Source: Acidimicrobiia bacterium
GTDB lineage: Bacteria; Actinomycetota; Acidimicrobiia; UBA2766
Length of the DNA: 64,000 nucleotides
Assembly: GCA_020850945.1 (NCBI GenBank)
Contig: JADZDR010000022.1
Location: 18,421-82,420 of the forward strand
Direction of reading: 5' to 3'
The notes beneath the pieces are model-generated. The model saw only the letters and a program-made list of their open reading frames with translations. It was not told the DNA's origin and made no database searches. Shown in pieces: positions 8,304-16,512 of this stretch (its first letter is position 1; the number at the start of each line of letters is the position of its first letter). The translations under genes were made by a program, and so were the position numbers.

Positions 8304-9397
8304 TCCGCGAGCTCCTCTGTGTGGACGGGGTAGCCCTTCGCGGCGAGAACGGCCCGTGCCGTCTCGGCCGCGCCTGCCCCGACCACATCGAGTGTGAGCA
8401 ACCCGCCCCCACCCTCGGGGCTGTGGCGCAACTCCACATCCACGATGTTCACGCCTGCCTCCCCCACAGCCGTCGTCACGTCGGCGAACACCCCCGGTGC
8501 GTCTGTGACGACAACGACCACCGCATGGCGGCCCTGCATCTCCGCAGACACCGGCAGGGCATGCCTCCCCGCCTGCGCGCGTGCGAGGAGGACGCGCAGC
8601 CGCTCCCGGTCGTCGAGGGAGTCCCGGAACTCGGCGAGCGCGTCGCTGTAGTCGTCGAGCATCGCCCGCACGGCGCTCGCGTTCTCGTGCAGGATGTCCT
8701 CCCACACGTGGGGGTCACCCGCCGCGATACGCGTCATGTCGCGAAACCCTCCTGCCGCCATGCGGAGAACGGGCGGAGCCTCCGCGGCATGCCGGGACGC
8801 CACGTTCATCAGCGACGACGAGGCGACCTGGGGGAGGTGGCTCACGACGGCGACGACGGCATCGTGCACGTCGGGATCGAGAGTGAGGGGCGCGGCCCCT
8901 GTGGCCGAGGCGAGCCTGTGCACCGCCGCCACCGCTTCCGGATCGGACTCGGCGGTCGGTGTGATCGCCCAGCAGGCGTTCACGAAGAGGCCCGCCGTCG
9001 CGGCTTCGAATCCGTGCTGCTCCGAGCCGGCCATGGGGTGACCGCCGACGAAATGGACTCCCGGCGGGACGAGGGGCACTGCGCGGCGCACGACCGGGCC
9101 CTTCACGGACCCCACGTCGGTTATGACGGCACCGGGCGCGACGCCCGGCAGGGCGGCTTCGACGGCCGGCGCGATCGAGGACACGGGAACCGCGACCACG
9201 ATCATCTCGGCTTCCTCGGCCGCCGCGGCCGCTGACGCGGCGGCGCGGCGCGCGGCGCCGGCAGCCACTGCCTGCATGGCCCTGTCCGGGGCCGGGTCGA
9301 ATGCCGCCACGACCTCGTATCCCTCCGCCGCGGCCAGGGCGAGACCGACCGAGCCGCCCACGAGGCCACAGCCGATGAGGGCGACACGCACCGTCAT
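8300..9397 (-). CDS. tyrA: Prephenate dehydrogenase with C-terminal ACT domain
   Basis: Catalyses NAD(P)-dependent oxidative decarboxylation of prephenate to 4-hydroxyphenylpyruvate in tyrosine synthesis. 365 residues from the ATG at 9397, which overlaps the aroH stop (ATGA). The N-terminus has the dinucleotide motif GCGLVGGSVG; HPMAGSEQHGFEAA carries the prephenate-binding His region. The last 75 or so residues (HAVVVVVTDAPGVFADV onward) read as an ACT domain, suggesting feedback by an aromatic amino acid. Directly following chorismate mutase, it takes that enzyme's product, so two successive pathway steps are translationally coupled. Confidence 0.95.
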   Translation of the reverse strand: MTVRVALIGCGLVGGSVGLALAAAEGYEVVAAFDPAPDRAMQAVAAGAARRAAASAAAAAEEAEMIVVAVPVSSIAPAVEAALPGVAPGAVITDVGSVKGPVVRRAVPLVPPGVHFVGGHPMAGSEQHGFEAATAGLFVNACWAITPTAESDPEAVAAVHRLASATGAAPLTLDPDVHDAVVAVVSHLPQVASSSLMNVASRHAAEAPPVLRMAAGGFRDMTRIAAGDPHVWEDILHENASAVRAMLDDYSDALAEFRDSLDDRERLRVLLARAQAGRHALPVSAEMQGRHAVVVVVTDAPGVFADVTTAVGEAGVNIVDVELRHSPEGGGGLLTLDVVGAGAAETARAVLAAKGYPVHTEELAE

Positions 9398-9762
9398 GCG
9401 TCGCCGGCCAGGTCGGGTCGCAGTCTCTGCGCGTCCCGCAGGTAGACGTGCTGCACATCCGACCGTGTGCCGTGCACCTCGGCATGCACGAGACAGCGCA
9501 CGCACAGGGGCATCGCCCCGGGCACCGCCATCTCGGTGGCGCACAGGAGGGGGATCTGCGTGTGGCCGAGGTCACGGACCGCCATCGCCGGGAACTCGGC
9601 TGTGACGTCCGGTGTCGCCGTGAACATGATGCTCACGACGTCGTCGGGGTGAAGGGCGTTGCGCTCGAACACCGCCTCGACGAGCTCTCGCGTGCGCCGC
9701 ACGACCTCGTCCCGGCTGTCTGAGTCCAGTGTCGTTGCCCCTCGGATTGCGGCCAGTGGCAT
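9394..9762 (-). CDS. aroH: Chorismate mutase, AroH type
   Basis: Monofunctional trimeric AroH-class chorismate mutase, 122 residues. Active-site positions known from the Bacillus subtilis enzyme are recognisable with at most a one-residue shift: Arg7 in IRGATTLD, Cys74 and Glu77 in LLCATEM, Arg89 in CVRC, and the C-terminal HVYLRDAQRLRPDL with the conserved Tyr-Leu. Converts chorismate to prephenate for the adjacent tyrA product. It follows rluB by 42 bases in the operon. This small class is less common than the AroQ fold, which makes the identification fairly specific. Confidence 0.94.
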   Translation of the reverse strand: MPLAAIRGATTLDSDSRDEVVRRTRELVEAVFERNALHPDDVVSIMFTATPDVTAEFPAMAVRDLGHTQIPLLCATEMAVPGAMPLCVRCLVHAEVHGTRSDVQHVYLRDAQRLRPDLAGDA

Positions 9763-9804
9763 GCGCCGGTCACCCCTCCTGTCAGTGCGGCCCGCCCGTG
9801 GATC

Positions 9805-10629
9805 TCATGCTCGTCTTCCACGCCGTGCCGGTGCCTCGGAGGCCGCGAGGGTACCCGCGCGGCGTCGCCTCCTCTTGTTGGGGGTGACGGTGGCGCTCTC
9901 GAGTGCGGTGACCTCGGCCTGGGAGAGGCGCCGCCACTTGCCGGGTGCGAGCTTGTCGTCACGGATCGGCCCGATCGCCACGCGTACGAGTCGGCGCACA
10001 GGATGGCCTACCGCGTCGAGAAGGCGGCGCACGATCCGGTTCCGCCCCTCGGAGATCACCACTTCGACGAGCGTCGATGCCTTGCGGCGGGCGAGGATCC
10101 GCACGCGTATCGGGTTGGCCGGCCCGTCCGCGAGCTGTACGCCGGCTCGGAGCCTCCGCAGCGTCGCATCGCGGATGACCCCGTCCACGGTCGCGACGTA
10201 GGTCTTCTCCAGCTCCCAGCGGGGATGCGCGACCCGCTCGGACAGGTCGCCGTCGTTGGTGAGCAGGATCAGCCCTTCCGTGTCCCGGTCGAGGCGCCCC
10301 ACGGGAAAGACACGCGGCTGCGCCGGAACCAGTGACGTGACCGTCGGTCTCCCCGCCTCGTCCTTCGTGGTCGTGACGTGCCCGCGGGGCTTGTTCAGCA
10401 GATAGACAAGCGTGCGGGTCGGTGGGCGCACTCTCACGCCGTCGACTTCGACGCTCTGCGCGCGGGGGTCGGCCGTGTCACCGAGGCATGCTTCGTGCCC
10501 GTCCACGGTGACGCGGCCTGCCCGGATCATCTCCTCGCAGGCGCGCCGCGAGCCGAGGCCGGCTGCCGCCATGATCTTCTGGATGCGCTGCCCCGTCCGT
10601 GGCGGACTCCGGTCCTCGCTGCTCGTCAC
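9805..10629 (-). CDS. rluB: 23S rRNA pseudouridine synthase, RluB/RsuA family
   Basis: 274 residues from a GTG at 10629 that overlaps the scpB stop. The N-terminal S4 RNA-binding domain (RIQKIMAAAGLGSRRACEEMI) is followed by the pseudouridine synthase domain with catalytic Asp in GRLDRDTEGLILLTNDG and the LNKPRG motif. Family members modify a uridine in 23S rRNA helix 89 or 16S rRNA; the exact target cannot be read from sequence. The basic C-terminal tail (TPNKRRRRRAG) is common in high-GC species. Its position after scpA-scpB is a conserved actinobacterial and firmicute arrangement. Confidence 0.93.
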   Translation of the reverse strand: MTSSEDRSPPRTGQRIQKIMAAAGLGSRRACEEMIRAGRVTVDGHEACLGDTADPRAQSVEVDGVRVRPPTRTLVYLLNKPRGHVTTTKDEAGRPTVTSLVPAQPRVFPVGRLDRDTEGLILLTNDGDLSERVAHPRWELEKTYVATVDGVIRDATLRRLRAGVQLADGPANPIRVRILARRKASTLVEVVISEGRNRIVRRLLDAVGHPVRRLVRVAIGPIRDDKLAPGKWRRLSQAEVTALESATVTPNKRRRRRAGTLAASEAPARRGRRA

Positions 10630-11261
10630 GAGCGCTGCAGGTCGCGGCGCAGAGCTGCGATGCGGTCCTTCACGCGGGCGGCGAGCTCGCCGTCCGCGGG
10701 TTCCTGCCCGCCCAGGACCGCGTCGAAGTCGGCGACATCACCGGCGGCCGGGACGAAATCGGCGAGGGGCGGCAGATCGTCGATGGTCTTGAGGCCGAGG
10801 CGCTCGAGGAAGGCCCGCGTCGTCCCATACAGTGTCGCCTGCCCCGGCCCCGGATCGGCGCCGACGGGTTCGACGAGGCCGCGCAGGACGAGTGTCCGCA
10901 TCACGGCGTCGCTGTTCACGCCGCGCAGCTCGGCGACCTGGCCGCGACTCACCGGCTGGCGGTAGGCGACTATCGCCAGCGTCTCGAGGGCCGCCTTCGA
11001 GAGCCGCGGGTTCTCGTCGGCGAGCACGAATCGCTCCACATAGGGGGCGCTGTCGGGATGGCTGTAGTACCGCCAACCACCCGCGACTTCACGCAGGCAG
11101 AAGCCGCTCGCCCGTTCCTCGTAGACACGGGCGAGGGCGGCGAGTCCCTCCCGCACCTCGGCCACGGGGAGCTCGAGGACCTGGGCGAGGAGGCCTGCCG
11201 GCACGGGTTCCTCGGCTACGAGGAGGATCGCCTCGACATGACGCACCGATTCGGGGTTCAC
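10626..11261 (-). CDS. scpB: Segregation and condensation protein ScpB
   Basis: Kleisin-associated winged-helix subunit of the SMC-ScpAB condensin. Starts with the GTG at 11261, overlapping the scpA stop (GTGA), giving 211 residues. The family core LSKAALETLAIVAYRQPVSRGQVAELRGVNSD is easily seen (positions about 95-125), followed by GTTRAFLERLGL. The acidic C-terminal tail is usual. It is translationally coupled between scpA and rluB. Confidence 0.95.
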   Translation of the reverse strand: MNPESVRHVEAILLVAEEPVPAGLLAQVLELPVAEVREGLAALARVYEERASGFCLREVAGGWRYYSHPDSAPYVERFVLADENPRLSKAALETLAIVAYRQPVSRGQVAELRGVNSDAVMRTLVLRGLVEPVGADPGPGQATLYGTTRAFLERLGLKTIDDLPPLADFVPAAGDVADFDAVLGGQEPADGELAARVKDRIAALRRDLQRS

Positions 11262-12172
11262 AACACCCCCCTCCCGACAGACACGGTCGCTGCTGAATCC
11301 GGCCCGGTGGGAGATGGCCCCGCACCTGCAGGGATCTCGCCGAGACGGCCCGCCACGTCCGAGGACGGTGCCCAACCGTCCTCACCGATCCATGTGAGCA
11401 CGATGTCATCCGTGGGTGAGTCCTGCTCGACCCGGACCACACCGGCCATGAGCAGCTCGAGGACGGCGAGGAAGTGGACGACGGCTTCGAGCATCGTCTT
11501 GTGCCGGCACAGCGCCCGGTAGCTCGCGGTACGCACGCGGGGCAGGATGGCGGCGAGCTCGACGATGGTCGCGCGCAGGGAGACCTTGATCGGCTCGACA
11601 TGGGCCATGACGGGCACGGTCTCGTCCTCACGGTTGAGGGCCGCCGCGGCGAGGCGCGCAAGGTCCGTGATCGTGACCTGGCGCAGGAGGTCGGGTACGA
11701 CGTTGCTGACGGCCTCCTCGGGCTGCACCGCGCGGGGCACGTAACGCGTTCCGTCCTCCAACGATTCACACAAGACCTCGGCCACCTCCGCGAACGTGCG
11801 GGCACCGATGAGCCGCCACAGCAAGGTGTCGCGCTCTGCGTCGGCAAGCAGATCCTCGTCGATCTCGGGCATCTCGCCCAGAGGCAGGAGCCACTGCGTC
11901 TTGAGATGGAGGAGAGTGGCCGCGACGAGCAGGAACCTGCTGGCAGCATCGAGATCGAGCTGCGTCACGCTGTTCACGGTGGTGAGGTAGTCGTCGACGA
12001 TGGCTGCGACCGAGACCGCCGTGATCTCCATCTTCCGTGCGCGGATGAGCTCGAGGAGGAGGTCGATCGGCCCGTCGAAGTCCTCCACGCGGACGCGCGG
12101 TCCGGCGCAGCCCGTCGGTGTGGTGGTCACCTCCACCTCGGCAGGCAAGCTCGCGTGCTCCGGGACGGTCAC
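11258..12172 (-). CDS. scpA: Segregation and condensation protein ScpA (kleisin)
   Basis: 304-residue kleisin that bridges the SMC heads in bacterial condensin. Starts at the GTG at 12172, overlapping the trpS stop. The N-terminal VEDFDGPIDLLLELIRARKMEI and the following AASRFLLVAATLLHLK are classic ScpA sequence; the C-terminal winged helix (HFLAVLELLMAGVVRVEQ) contacts the other SMC head. The longer upstream-open frame is trpS sequence read out of frame. Works with the scpB product encoded immediately downstream. Confidence 0.95.
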   Translation of the reverse strand: MTVPEHASLPAEVEVTTTPTGCAGPRVRVEDFDGPIDLLLELIRARKMEITAVSVAAIVDDYLTTVNSVTQLDLDAASRFLLVAATLLHLKTQWLLPLGEMPEIDEDLLADAERDTLLWRLIGARTFAEVAEVLCESLEDGTRYVPRAVQPEEAVSNVVPDLLRQVTITDLARLAAAALNREDETVPVMAHVEPIKVSLRATIVELAAILPRVRTASYRALCRHKTMLEAVVHFLAVLELLMAGVVRVEQDSPTDDIVLTWIGEDGWAPSSDVAGRLGEIPAGAGPSPTGPDSAATVSVGRGVL

Positions 12173-13197
12173 AGCCTGATCCCCCTCCTCACTCGCTCGA
12201 TCGTCTTCGTGGCGACGGGCCGCACGCGCCGCGCGCCTTCGGCGAGGATGTCGCCTATCTCGTCCTCGCCGAGCTCGGCTTTGCGGGTCCGGATCGGATC
12301 GAGCATCGCGTTCACGTTCTGAGCGAGCTCGGCCTTGCACGCCACGCAGCCCCGCTCGCCCGCCCGGCACTCCGCATCGACGACAGCGACATCCGCGGCG
12401 GGCGTGAACAGCCCGTGCAGGGCGAACACGCTGCAGATCTCGGGCCGGCCCGGATCCTTGAGCCGGATCTTCTCGGGATCCGTGATGTACTGGCGCAGCT
12501 TCTCGGCAACGGTCTCGGCCGCATCGTCGAGGAACACGGCGTTGCCGTAGGACTTCGACATCTTGCGCCCGTCCCACCCGAGGACACGGGCACCGCCGCT
12601 GACGAGCGCCGACGGCTCGAGGAGGAGACCTTCCCCGTAGATGTGCGCGAGGCGCCGCACGATCTCGCGTGCGATCTCGAGATGCGGCAACTGGTCCTCC
12701 CCGACCGGTACGACCTCGCCGTCCACGAGCGTGATGTCAGCCGTCTGGAGGACCGGGTAGCCGAGGTTGCCGATCGTGTTGATCTGGCGTGTGCTCAGCT
12801 CGCGGAGCTGCTCCTTGTGCGTCGGGTTCCGCTCGAGCCAGCCGAGTGGGGTGATCATGGACAGGTAGAGGTTGAGCTCAGCAACCTCGGGCAGGTCGCT
12901 CTGGCGGTAGATCGTGGCCCGCTCGGGTTCGAGTCCGGCCGCGACCAGGTCGGCCACGAGCTCCACCACGTTGGCATGCAGGTCGGAGGTGTCCTCGTAC
13001 CCGGACGTGAGTGCGTGCCAGTCGGCGACGAAGAAGTAGCACTCGTTCGTCTCCTGCAAGGCGAGGTTGGCCTGGATGTTGCCCAGCAGGTGGCCGAGGT
13101 GCAGCTTTCCCGTGGGTCGGTACCCCGTGAGAACACGCCGCCCGCGCGCATCCGCTGGTGAGGACAGCACTGCCGGCAGCGATGAGGTGGGGTTCAC
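12169..13197 (-). CDS. trpS: Tryptophanyl-tRNA synthetase
   Basis: Class I aminoacyl-tRNA synthetase charging tRNA-Trp. The 342-residue frame is assigned to the GTG at 13197, preceded by a TACGAT box and eight bases. Motifs: TGYRPTGKLHLGHL (HIGH motif HLGH), GEDQLPHLE, and KMSKSYGN (KMSKS). A C-x2-C pair (GCVACKAELAQN) near the end is shared with a subset of bacterial enzymes. It heads the trpS-scpA-scpB-rluB-aroH-tyrA-cmk-plsC operon. The upstream frame extension to 13338 runs through the palindrome and is not credible. Confidence 0.95.
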   Translation of the reverse strand: MNPTSSLPAVLSSPADARGRRVLTGYRPTGKLHLGHLLGNIQANLALQETNECYFFVADWHALTSGYEDTSDLHANVVELVADLVAAGLEPERATIYRQSDLPEVAELNLYLSMITPLGWLERNPTHKEQLRELSTRQINTIGNLGYPVLQTADITLVDGEVVPVGEDQLPHLEIAREIVRRLAHIYGEGLLLEPSALVSGGARVLGWDGRKMSKSYGNAVFLDDAAETVAEKLRQYITDPEKIRLKDPGRPEICSVFALHGLFTPAADVAVVDAECRAGERGCVACKAELAQNVNAMLDPIRTRKAELGEDEIGDILAEGARRVRPVATKTIERVRRGIRL

Positions 13198-13205
13198 GGG
13201 GCCCG

Positions 13206-13211
13206 ATCGTA
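13206..13211 (-). promoter_or_regulatory. Candidate -10 box (TACGAT) for the trpS operon
   Basis: On the minus strand TACGAT is followed by eight bases and the trpS GTG at 13197. Transcription would begin about at the start codon. The palindrome at 13278-13323 lies just upstream and would insulate this promoter from the previous gene. Confidence 0.5.
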
Positions 13212-13277
13212 GTGGTGGCTGCGTCGCACATCTCGCTTTTCGAGGTCTCGCGGCTGCGACACGCACACCCTCACGTG

Positions 13278-13323
13278 GTCTGGGTACCTGAGCGGCGATA
13301 TATCGCCGCTCAGGTACCCAGAC
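13278..13323. terminator. Perfect 46-bp palindrome, probable terminator
   Basis: Two 23-base arms meet without a loop at GATATATC (centre 13300/13301). It lies between the stop of the minus-strand J-domain-like gene (13399) and the trpS promoter. There is no T-run on either side, so it would be a strong-stem actinobacterial type. A small mobile palindromic repeat or a protein-binding site is the alternative. Confidence 0.5.
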
Positions 13324-13398
13324 AGACGGAATCACCACGCGGATGGTGAGACATCCGTTCTGAACGAGGCCGAGTCAATCGAGCGCACCCGACTCCCC

Positions 13399-14367
13399 TC
13401 AGGCGCCGTGCCAGTAGCCGACGAGCTTCCAGGCGTCCCCGTCCGTGCGGAACTCGAGGTCGTCGATCAGATCGGCCGGTACGGCCACGGCGCAGCGCGA
13501 CTGGCCGGTGCCGGGACCGCCGCCCAGATCACATGTGACGTTACGGGCCGCGAGCTGCACCTCCCCGTCTGTCACTGACGTGTCCGTGAGGCGGAGGAGT
13601 ATGTCCTGCACCTCCACGGGACGTGCGCGGGGGTGGACGAAGGTGTGCTGCCAGGCCGGGCCCGTCGGGTTCTCACGTGCCGTCGCGATGAAGTCGGCCG
13701 CGTAGGGCGCGGCACCGAGGGTGATGTCCGACGGAGGCGTGGCCGTGTCGCCGGGGCGGGTCGGAACCGGCCGTACCCCCGGAGCCGGCGGCGCCGTTGT
13801 CCCCGGCGTGTCGATGCGTGACCCTCCCGAACCCACGTCCCTGGTGAGGGCGACGACCGCGAGCGCGAGGAGGCAGGCCACGACGAGGGCCGCGACCAGG
13901 AGCCAGCGTCCTTCGGCAGGTGTCCACCGTGGGGTGGCAGGGACGTGCACGCGGGACACGTGCCCGCTACGAGGCGGCCACGCTGTGGCGGCCCCTGCAG
14001 ACGGCGTGTGGGATGCGGCGCTCCCCCCTCGACCAGTTGCAGGACCCCGGCCTCCCGCGGCAGCCCCCTTCCGGCCTGCACTCGGGGGCTGCGCCGGGCG
14101 GGCCCCGTTCCGCGCGCCGGCCGGCCTCAACCCGTCGGGGAACCCCCGGTCCAGGGCCTCGATCAGCGTCTGCTTCGCCTCGTTGATCGCCTTCGTGCGT
14201 TCCTCGGCAACCGCCTTCAGGCTCGCCTCGACCGTATCGGGATGCGTGACCCGCAGGGCGGCCTTCCAGGCGGCGACGACGCCGCTGCGTCCGGTCTCAC
14301 CGTTGACCCCCAGCACACGCCGGGCGGCAGCGACCTCGGCGGTGCTCGGGGGAAGTCGACGTGGCAT
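13399..14367 (-). CDS. J-domain-like membrane protein
   Basis: 322 residues. The N-terminal 70 residues look like a degenerate DnaJ J-domain: RRVLGV, AWKAALRVTHPDTVE with the HPD tripeptide, and TKAINEAKQTLIEAL. A Gly/Ala/Pro-rich linker follows, then one membrane span (LLVAALVVACLLALAVVAL, about residues 155-173), a Pro/Thr-rich stalk and a C-terminal domain of about 100 residues with two Cys (NVTCDLGG, SRCAVAV). The J-domain would be cytoplasmic and the C-terminus outside. A DnaK partner is plausible but unproven; the function of the outer domain is unknown. It diverges from hemF. Confidence 0.78.
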   Translation of the reverse strand: MPRRLPPSTAEVAAARRVLGVNGETGRSGVVAAWKAALRVTHPDTVEASLKAVAEERTKAINEAKQTLIEALDRGFPDGLRPAGARNGARPAQPPSAGRKGAAAGGRGPATGRGGSAASHTPSAGAATAWPPRSGHVSRVHVPATPRWTPAEGRWLLVAALVVACLLALAVVALTRDVGSGGSRIDTPGTTAPPAPGVRPVPTRPGDTATPPSDITLGAAPYAADFIATARENPTGPAWQHTFVHPRARPVEVQDILLRLTDTSVTDGEVQLAARNVTCDLGGGPGTGQSRCAVAVPADLIDDLEFRTDGDAWKLVGYWHGA

Positions 14368-14399
14368 CAGAGGCCTCGGTGATAGGGGGACTGGCCTGC

Positions 14400-14405
14400 C
14401 ACACT
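14400..14405 (+). promoter_or_regulatory. Candidate -10 box (CACACT) for hemF
   Basis: CACACT is followed by six bases and the hemF ATG at 14412. It deviates from TAnnnT at its first base but has the same spacing as the other leaderless starts here. Confidence 0.35.
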
Positions 14406-14411
14406 CCTGGC

Positions 14412-15296
14412 ATGGACGATCACCTCTTCGACCGCATGCGCGAGTTCACCTCCGCCCTCCAAGACGACATCTGCGCCGCTCTTTCGGAGTGCGACGGTGC
14501 CGCAGCCTTCGAGGAGCTCGTCTGGGAAAGGCCGGGTGGCGGCGGGGGCCGGGCCCGGATCATCCAGGGTGGCGACGTCATCGAGCGGGGCGGCGTGAAC
14601 GCCTCTGTCGTCCACGGGCCTCTCCCCCCCGGACTCGGGGACGAACTGCCAGGTCAGGGGGCCACGTTCCGGGCGGCAGGGATCTCCGTCGTGCTCCACC
14701 CGCTGAACCCGAAGGCCCCGTCCGTGCACGCGAACTTCCGACGCATCGAACGCGGCGAGACCGCGTGGTACGGAGGCGGCGCCGACCTCACACCCCACTA
14801 CCTCTTCGAGGACGACGCGCGTCATTTCCACGGGGTCTGGAAGGCCGTCTGCGATCGGCATGCCCTCGCCGACCATGCGGCGTGGAAGCAGGCATGCGAC
14901 GACTACTTCTACGTCGCGCACAGGCGCGAGCACCGCGGGATCGGTGGCATCTTCTTCGATCACGTCATGGGAGACGAGCATGGCGGGGCAGACCTCGTCG
15001 AGGACGCGGGCCGAGCCTTCGTCGAAGCCTACGTCCCCATCATGCGTCGCCGCGCGTCGTCGCCCTGGTCGGAGGAGGAGCGCATGTGGCAACTCGTGCG
15101 ACGCGGCCGATACGTCGAGTTCAACCTCGTCTACGACCGGGGGACCGCCTTCGGCCTGCGCACCGAGGGGAACGTCGAGGCGATCCTCATGTCCCTGCCG
15201 GACCCGGTTCGCTGGGTCTACGCGCCCGAGCCGGAATCCGACTCGTGGGAGGCGCGCACCCTCGACGTCCTGCGCAATCCCCGCAACTGGGTGTGA
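14412..15296 (+). CDS. hemF: Oxygen-dependent coproporphyrinogen III oxidase
   Basis: Aerobic haem-pathway enzyme that decarboxylates coproporphyrinogen III to protoporphyrinogen IX using O2. 294 residues from the ATG at 14412. Diagnostic segments: SVVLHPLNPKAPSVHANFR, TAWYGGGADLTPHYLFEDD, RGIGGIFFDH and RGRYVEFNLVYDRGT. Length is normal for the family. Most actinobacteria use the coproporphyrin-dependent route (HemY/HemQ), so a HemF gene marks a lineage able to use the classical aerobic protoporphyrin route. It is monocistronic or followed by the membrane-protein gene at 15356. Confidence 0.96.
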   Translation: MDDHLFDRMREFTSALQDDICAALSECDGAAAFEELVWERPGGGGGRARIIQGGDVIERGGVNASVVHGPLPPGLGDELPGQGATFRAAGISVVLHPLNPKAPSVHANFRRIERGETAWYGGGADLTPHYLFEDDARHFHGVWKAVCDRHALADHAAWKQACDDYFYVAHRREHRGIGGIFFDHVMGDEHGGADLVEDAGRAFVEAYVPIMRRRASSPWSEEERMWQLVRRGRYVEFNLVYDRGTAFGLRTEGNVEAILMSLPDPVRWVYAPEPESDSWEARTLDVLRNPRNWV

Positions 15297-15341
15297 GATC
15301 CTGCCCACCCGCGCGGTACCGGCCGGCCGTGGCGGGCCGAG

Positions 15342-15347
15342 TACGCT
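15342..15347 (+). promoter_or_regulatory. Candidate -10 box (TACGCT) for the gene at 15356
   Basis: TACGCT, eight bases, then ATG at 15356. This implies a leaderless transcript independent of hemF. Confidence 0.45.
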
Positions 15348-15355
15348 CGACACAC

Positions 15356-16450
15356 ATGCCTGCCGACCCACCTCCGGCGCAGCACGACGAGCCGCTCCCG
15401 GCGCCGGGCCACGACCCGCTGCGACTCGATGCGCGCACGCAGCGCGTCGCCCAGTGGTTCATCGCCGCCCTCGTGATCGGCGGTCTCACATGGTTCGTCG
15501 CCTCGAACTGGGACGACTTCGTGCATGCCGACTGGGAGATCGACCTCACGGCATTCTCGATCGCCTTGGTCCTGTACCTCCTGTCAGAGGGGATGCGTCC
15601 CTTCGCGTGGCGCCAACTCATGCACAGTGCCGGCACCCGGGCCCCCGTACCGCAGACGCTGTTCGTCTGGTTCAGCGTCGAACCCACGCAGTACCTGCCC
15701 ATACCCGTCGGTCCGTTCATCGGCCGCTTCGTCCTCGCCGATCGTGTGGGCCTCTCCCCCGCCGTCGCGATCGTCACGCTCGCCTACGAGTGGACGATGC
15801 TCATCCTCCTCCCCGTGGTCGTCGCCTACCCGGCCCTCATCTGGATCGCGATCAAGGTCGCACCCGAGTACCGCTGGTCCGTCTACGTGGTCGCCGCATT
15901 CCTCCTCCTCTTCGGCTGGTCCATGCTGCGCCGAGGCGGCATCTCACGCACGATCTCGGACATGATGCGGGGATTCGACGCGAGGGACGAGGGCCGCATG
16001 GCCGAGGCCCGGGCCGAGATGCAGGGAGTGGCGATCCCCCGCCGCGCGCTGATCGCGCCGGCCGTCGTGACCTTCGTCTCCTTCCTCGTCCGTGTCACTG
16101 CAGCAGGCGTCCTCCTCGGATCGCTCACGCCGATTCCCTGGTGGCAGACGCCGTTCTACGGCCTCGTGTTCGCTGCCGGGGCGACGATGCCGTTCGGGCG
16201 GTTCGGCACGCGGGAGGCGTTCATCATCGCCGGCTTGAGTGCACTCGGTGTCGGCACAGGCCCCGCCACGGTCGCAGCGATCACGAGCCGGGCACTCGGA
16301 CTCCTCGCCTCTCTGCTCCTCCTCGGCCTGAGCGTCCTCCTCGGCGGCGCGAAGCGCCCCCCCCCCCCCGACGCCGCCGACGGGGACGCCGAACCGCCCC
16401 CGCAGGCGCCGCTCCCCCTCGACACGACCCGCGAATCCCTCGCCGAGTGA
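15356..16450 (+). CDS. Integral membrane protein of the lysylphosphatidylglycerol-synthase/flippase type (UPF0104-like)
   Basis: 364 residues from the ATG at 15356. About seven to eight membrane spans are visible (for example WFIAALVIGGLTWFVA, AVAIVTLAYEWTMLILLPVVVAYPALIWIAI, RALGLLASLLLLGLSVLLGG). Landmarks of the LPG-synthase transmembrane superfamily include LSEGMRPFAWRQLM, PVGPFIGRFVLADRVG and FGRFGTREAFIIAGLSALG. Such proteins move or modify lipids; no soluble transferase domain is attached, so transport of a lipid or polyprenyl substrate is the better guess. The hydrophilic C-terminal tail begins in a run of 13 cytosines at 16357-16369 encoding four prolines. Confidence 0.78.
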   Translation: MPADPPPAQHDEPLPAPGHDPLRLDARTQRVAQWFIAALVIGGLTWFVASNWDDFVHADWEIDLTAFSIALVLYLLSEGMRPFAWRQLMHSAGTRAPVPQTLFVWFSVEPTQYLPIPVGPFIGRFVLADRVGLSPAVAIVTLAYEWTMLILLPVVVAYPALIWIAIKVAPEYRWSVYVVAAFLLLFGWSMLRRGGISRTISDMMRGFDARDEGRMAEARAEMQGVAIPRRALIAPAVVTFVSFLVRVTAAGVLLGSLTPIPWWQTPFYGLVFAAGATMPFGRFGTREAFIIAGLSALGVGTGPATVAAITSRALGLLASLLLLGLSVLLGGAKRPPPPDAADGDAEPPPQAPLPLDTTRESLAE

Positions 16451-16512
16451 CCGGTCCGCCACACAGGAAATCGAGGCGGCGAACTGGAAGTTTTCCCCAT
16501 CCGAGTGCCAGG

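Noticed and set aside
13721..15355. Long plus-strand open frame running into the membrane-protein gene at 15356
   Set aside because: It is antisense to the J-domain-like gene and out of frame with hemF; the real start is at 15356 after TACGCT.
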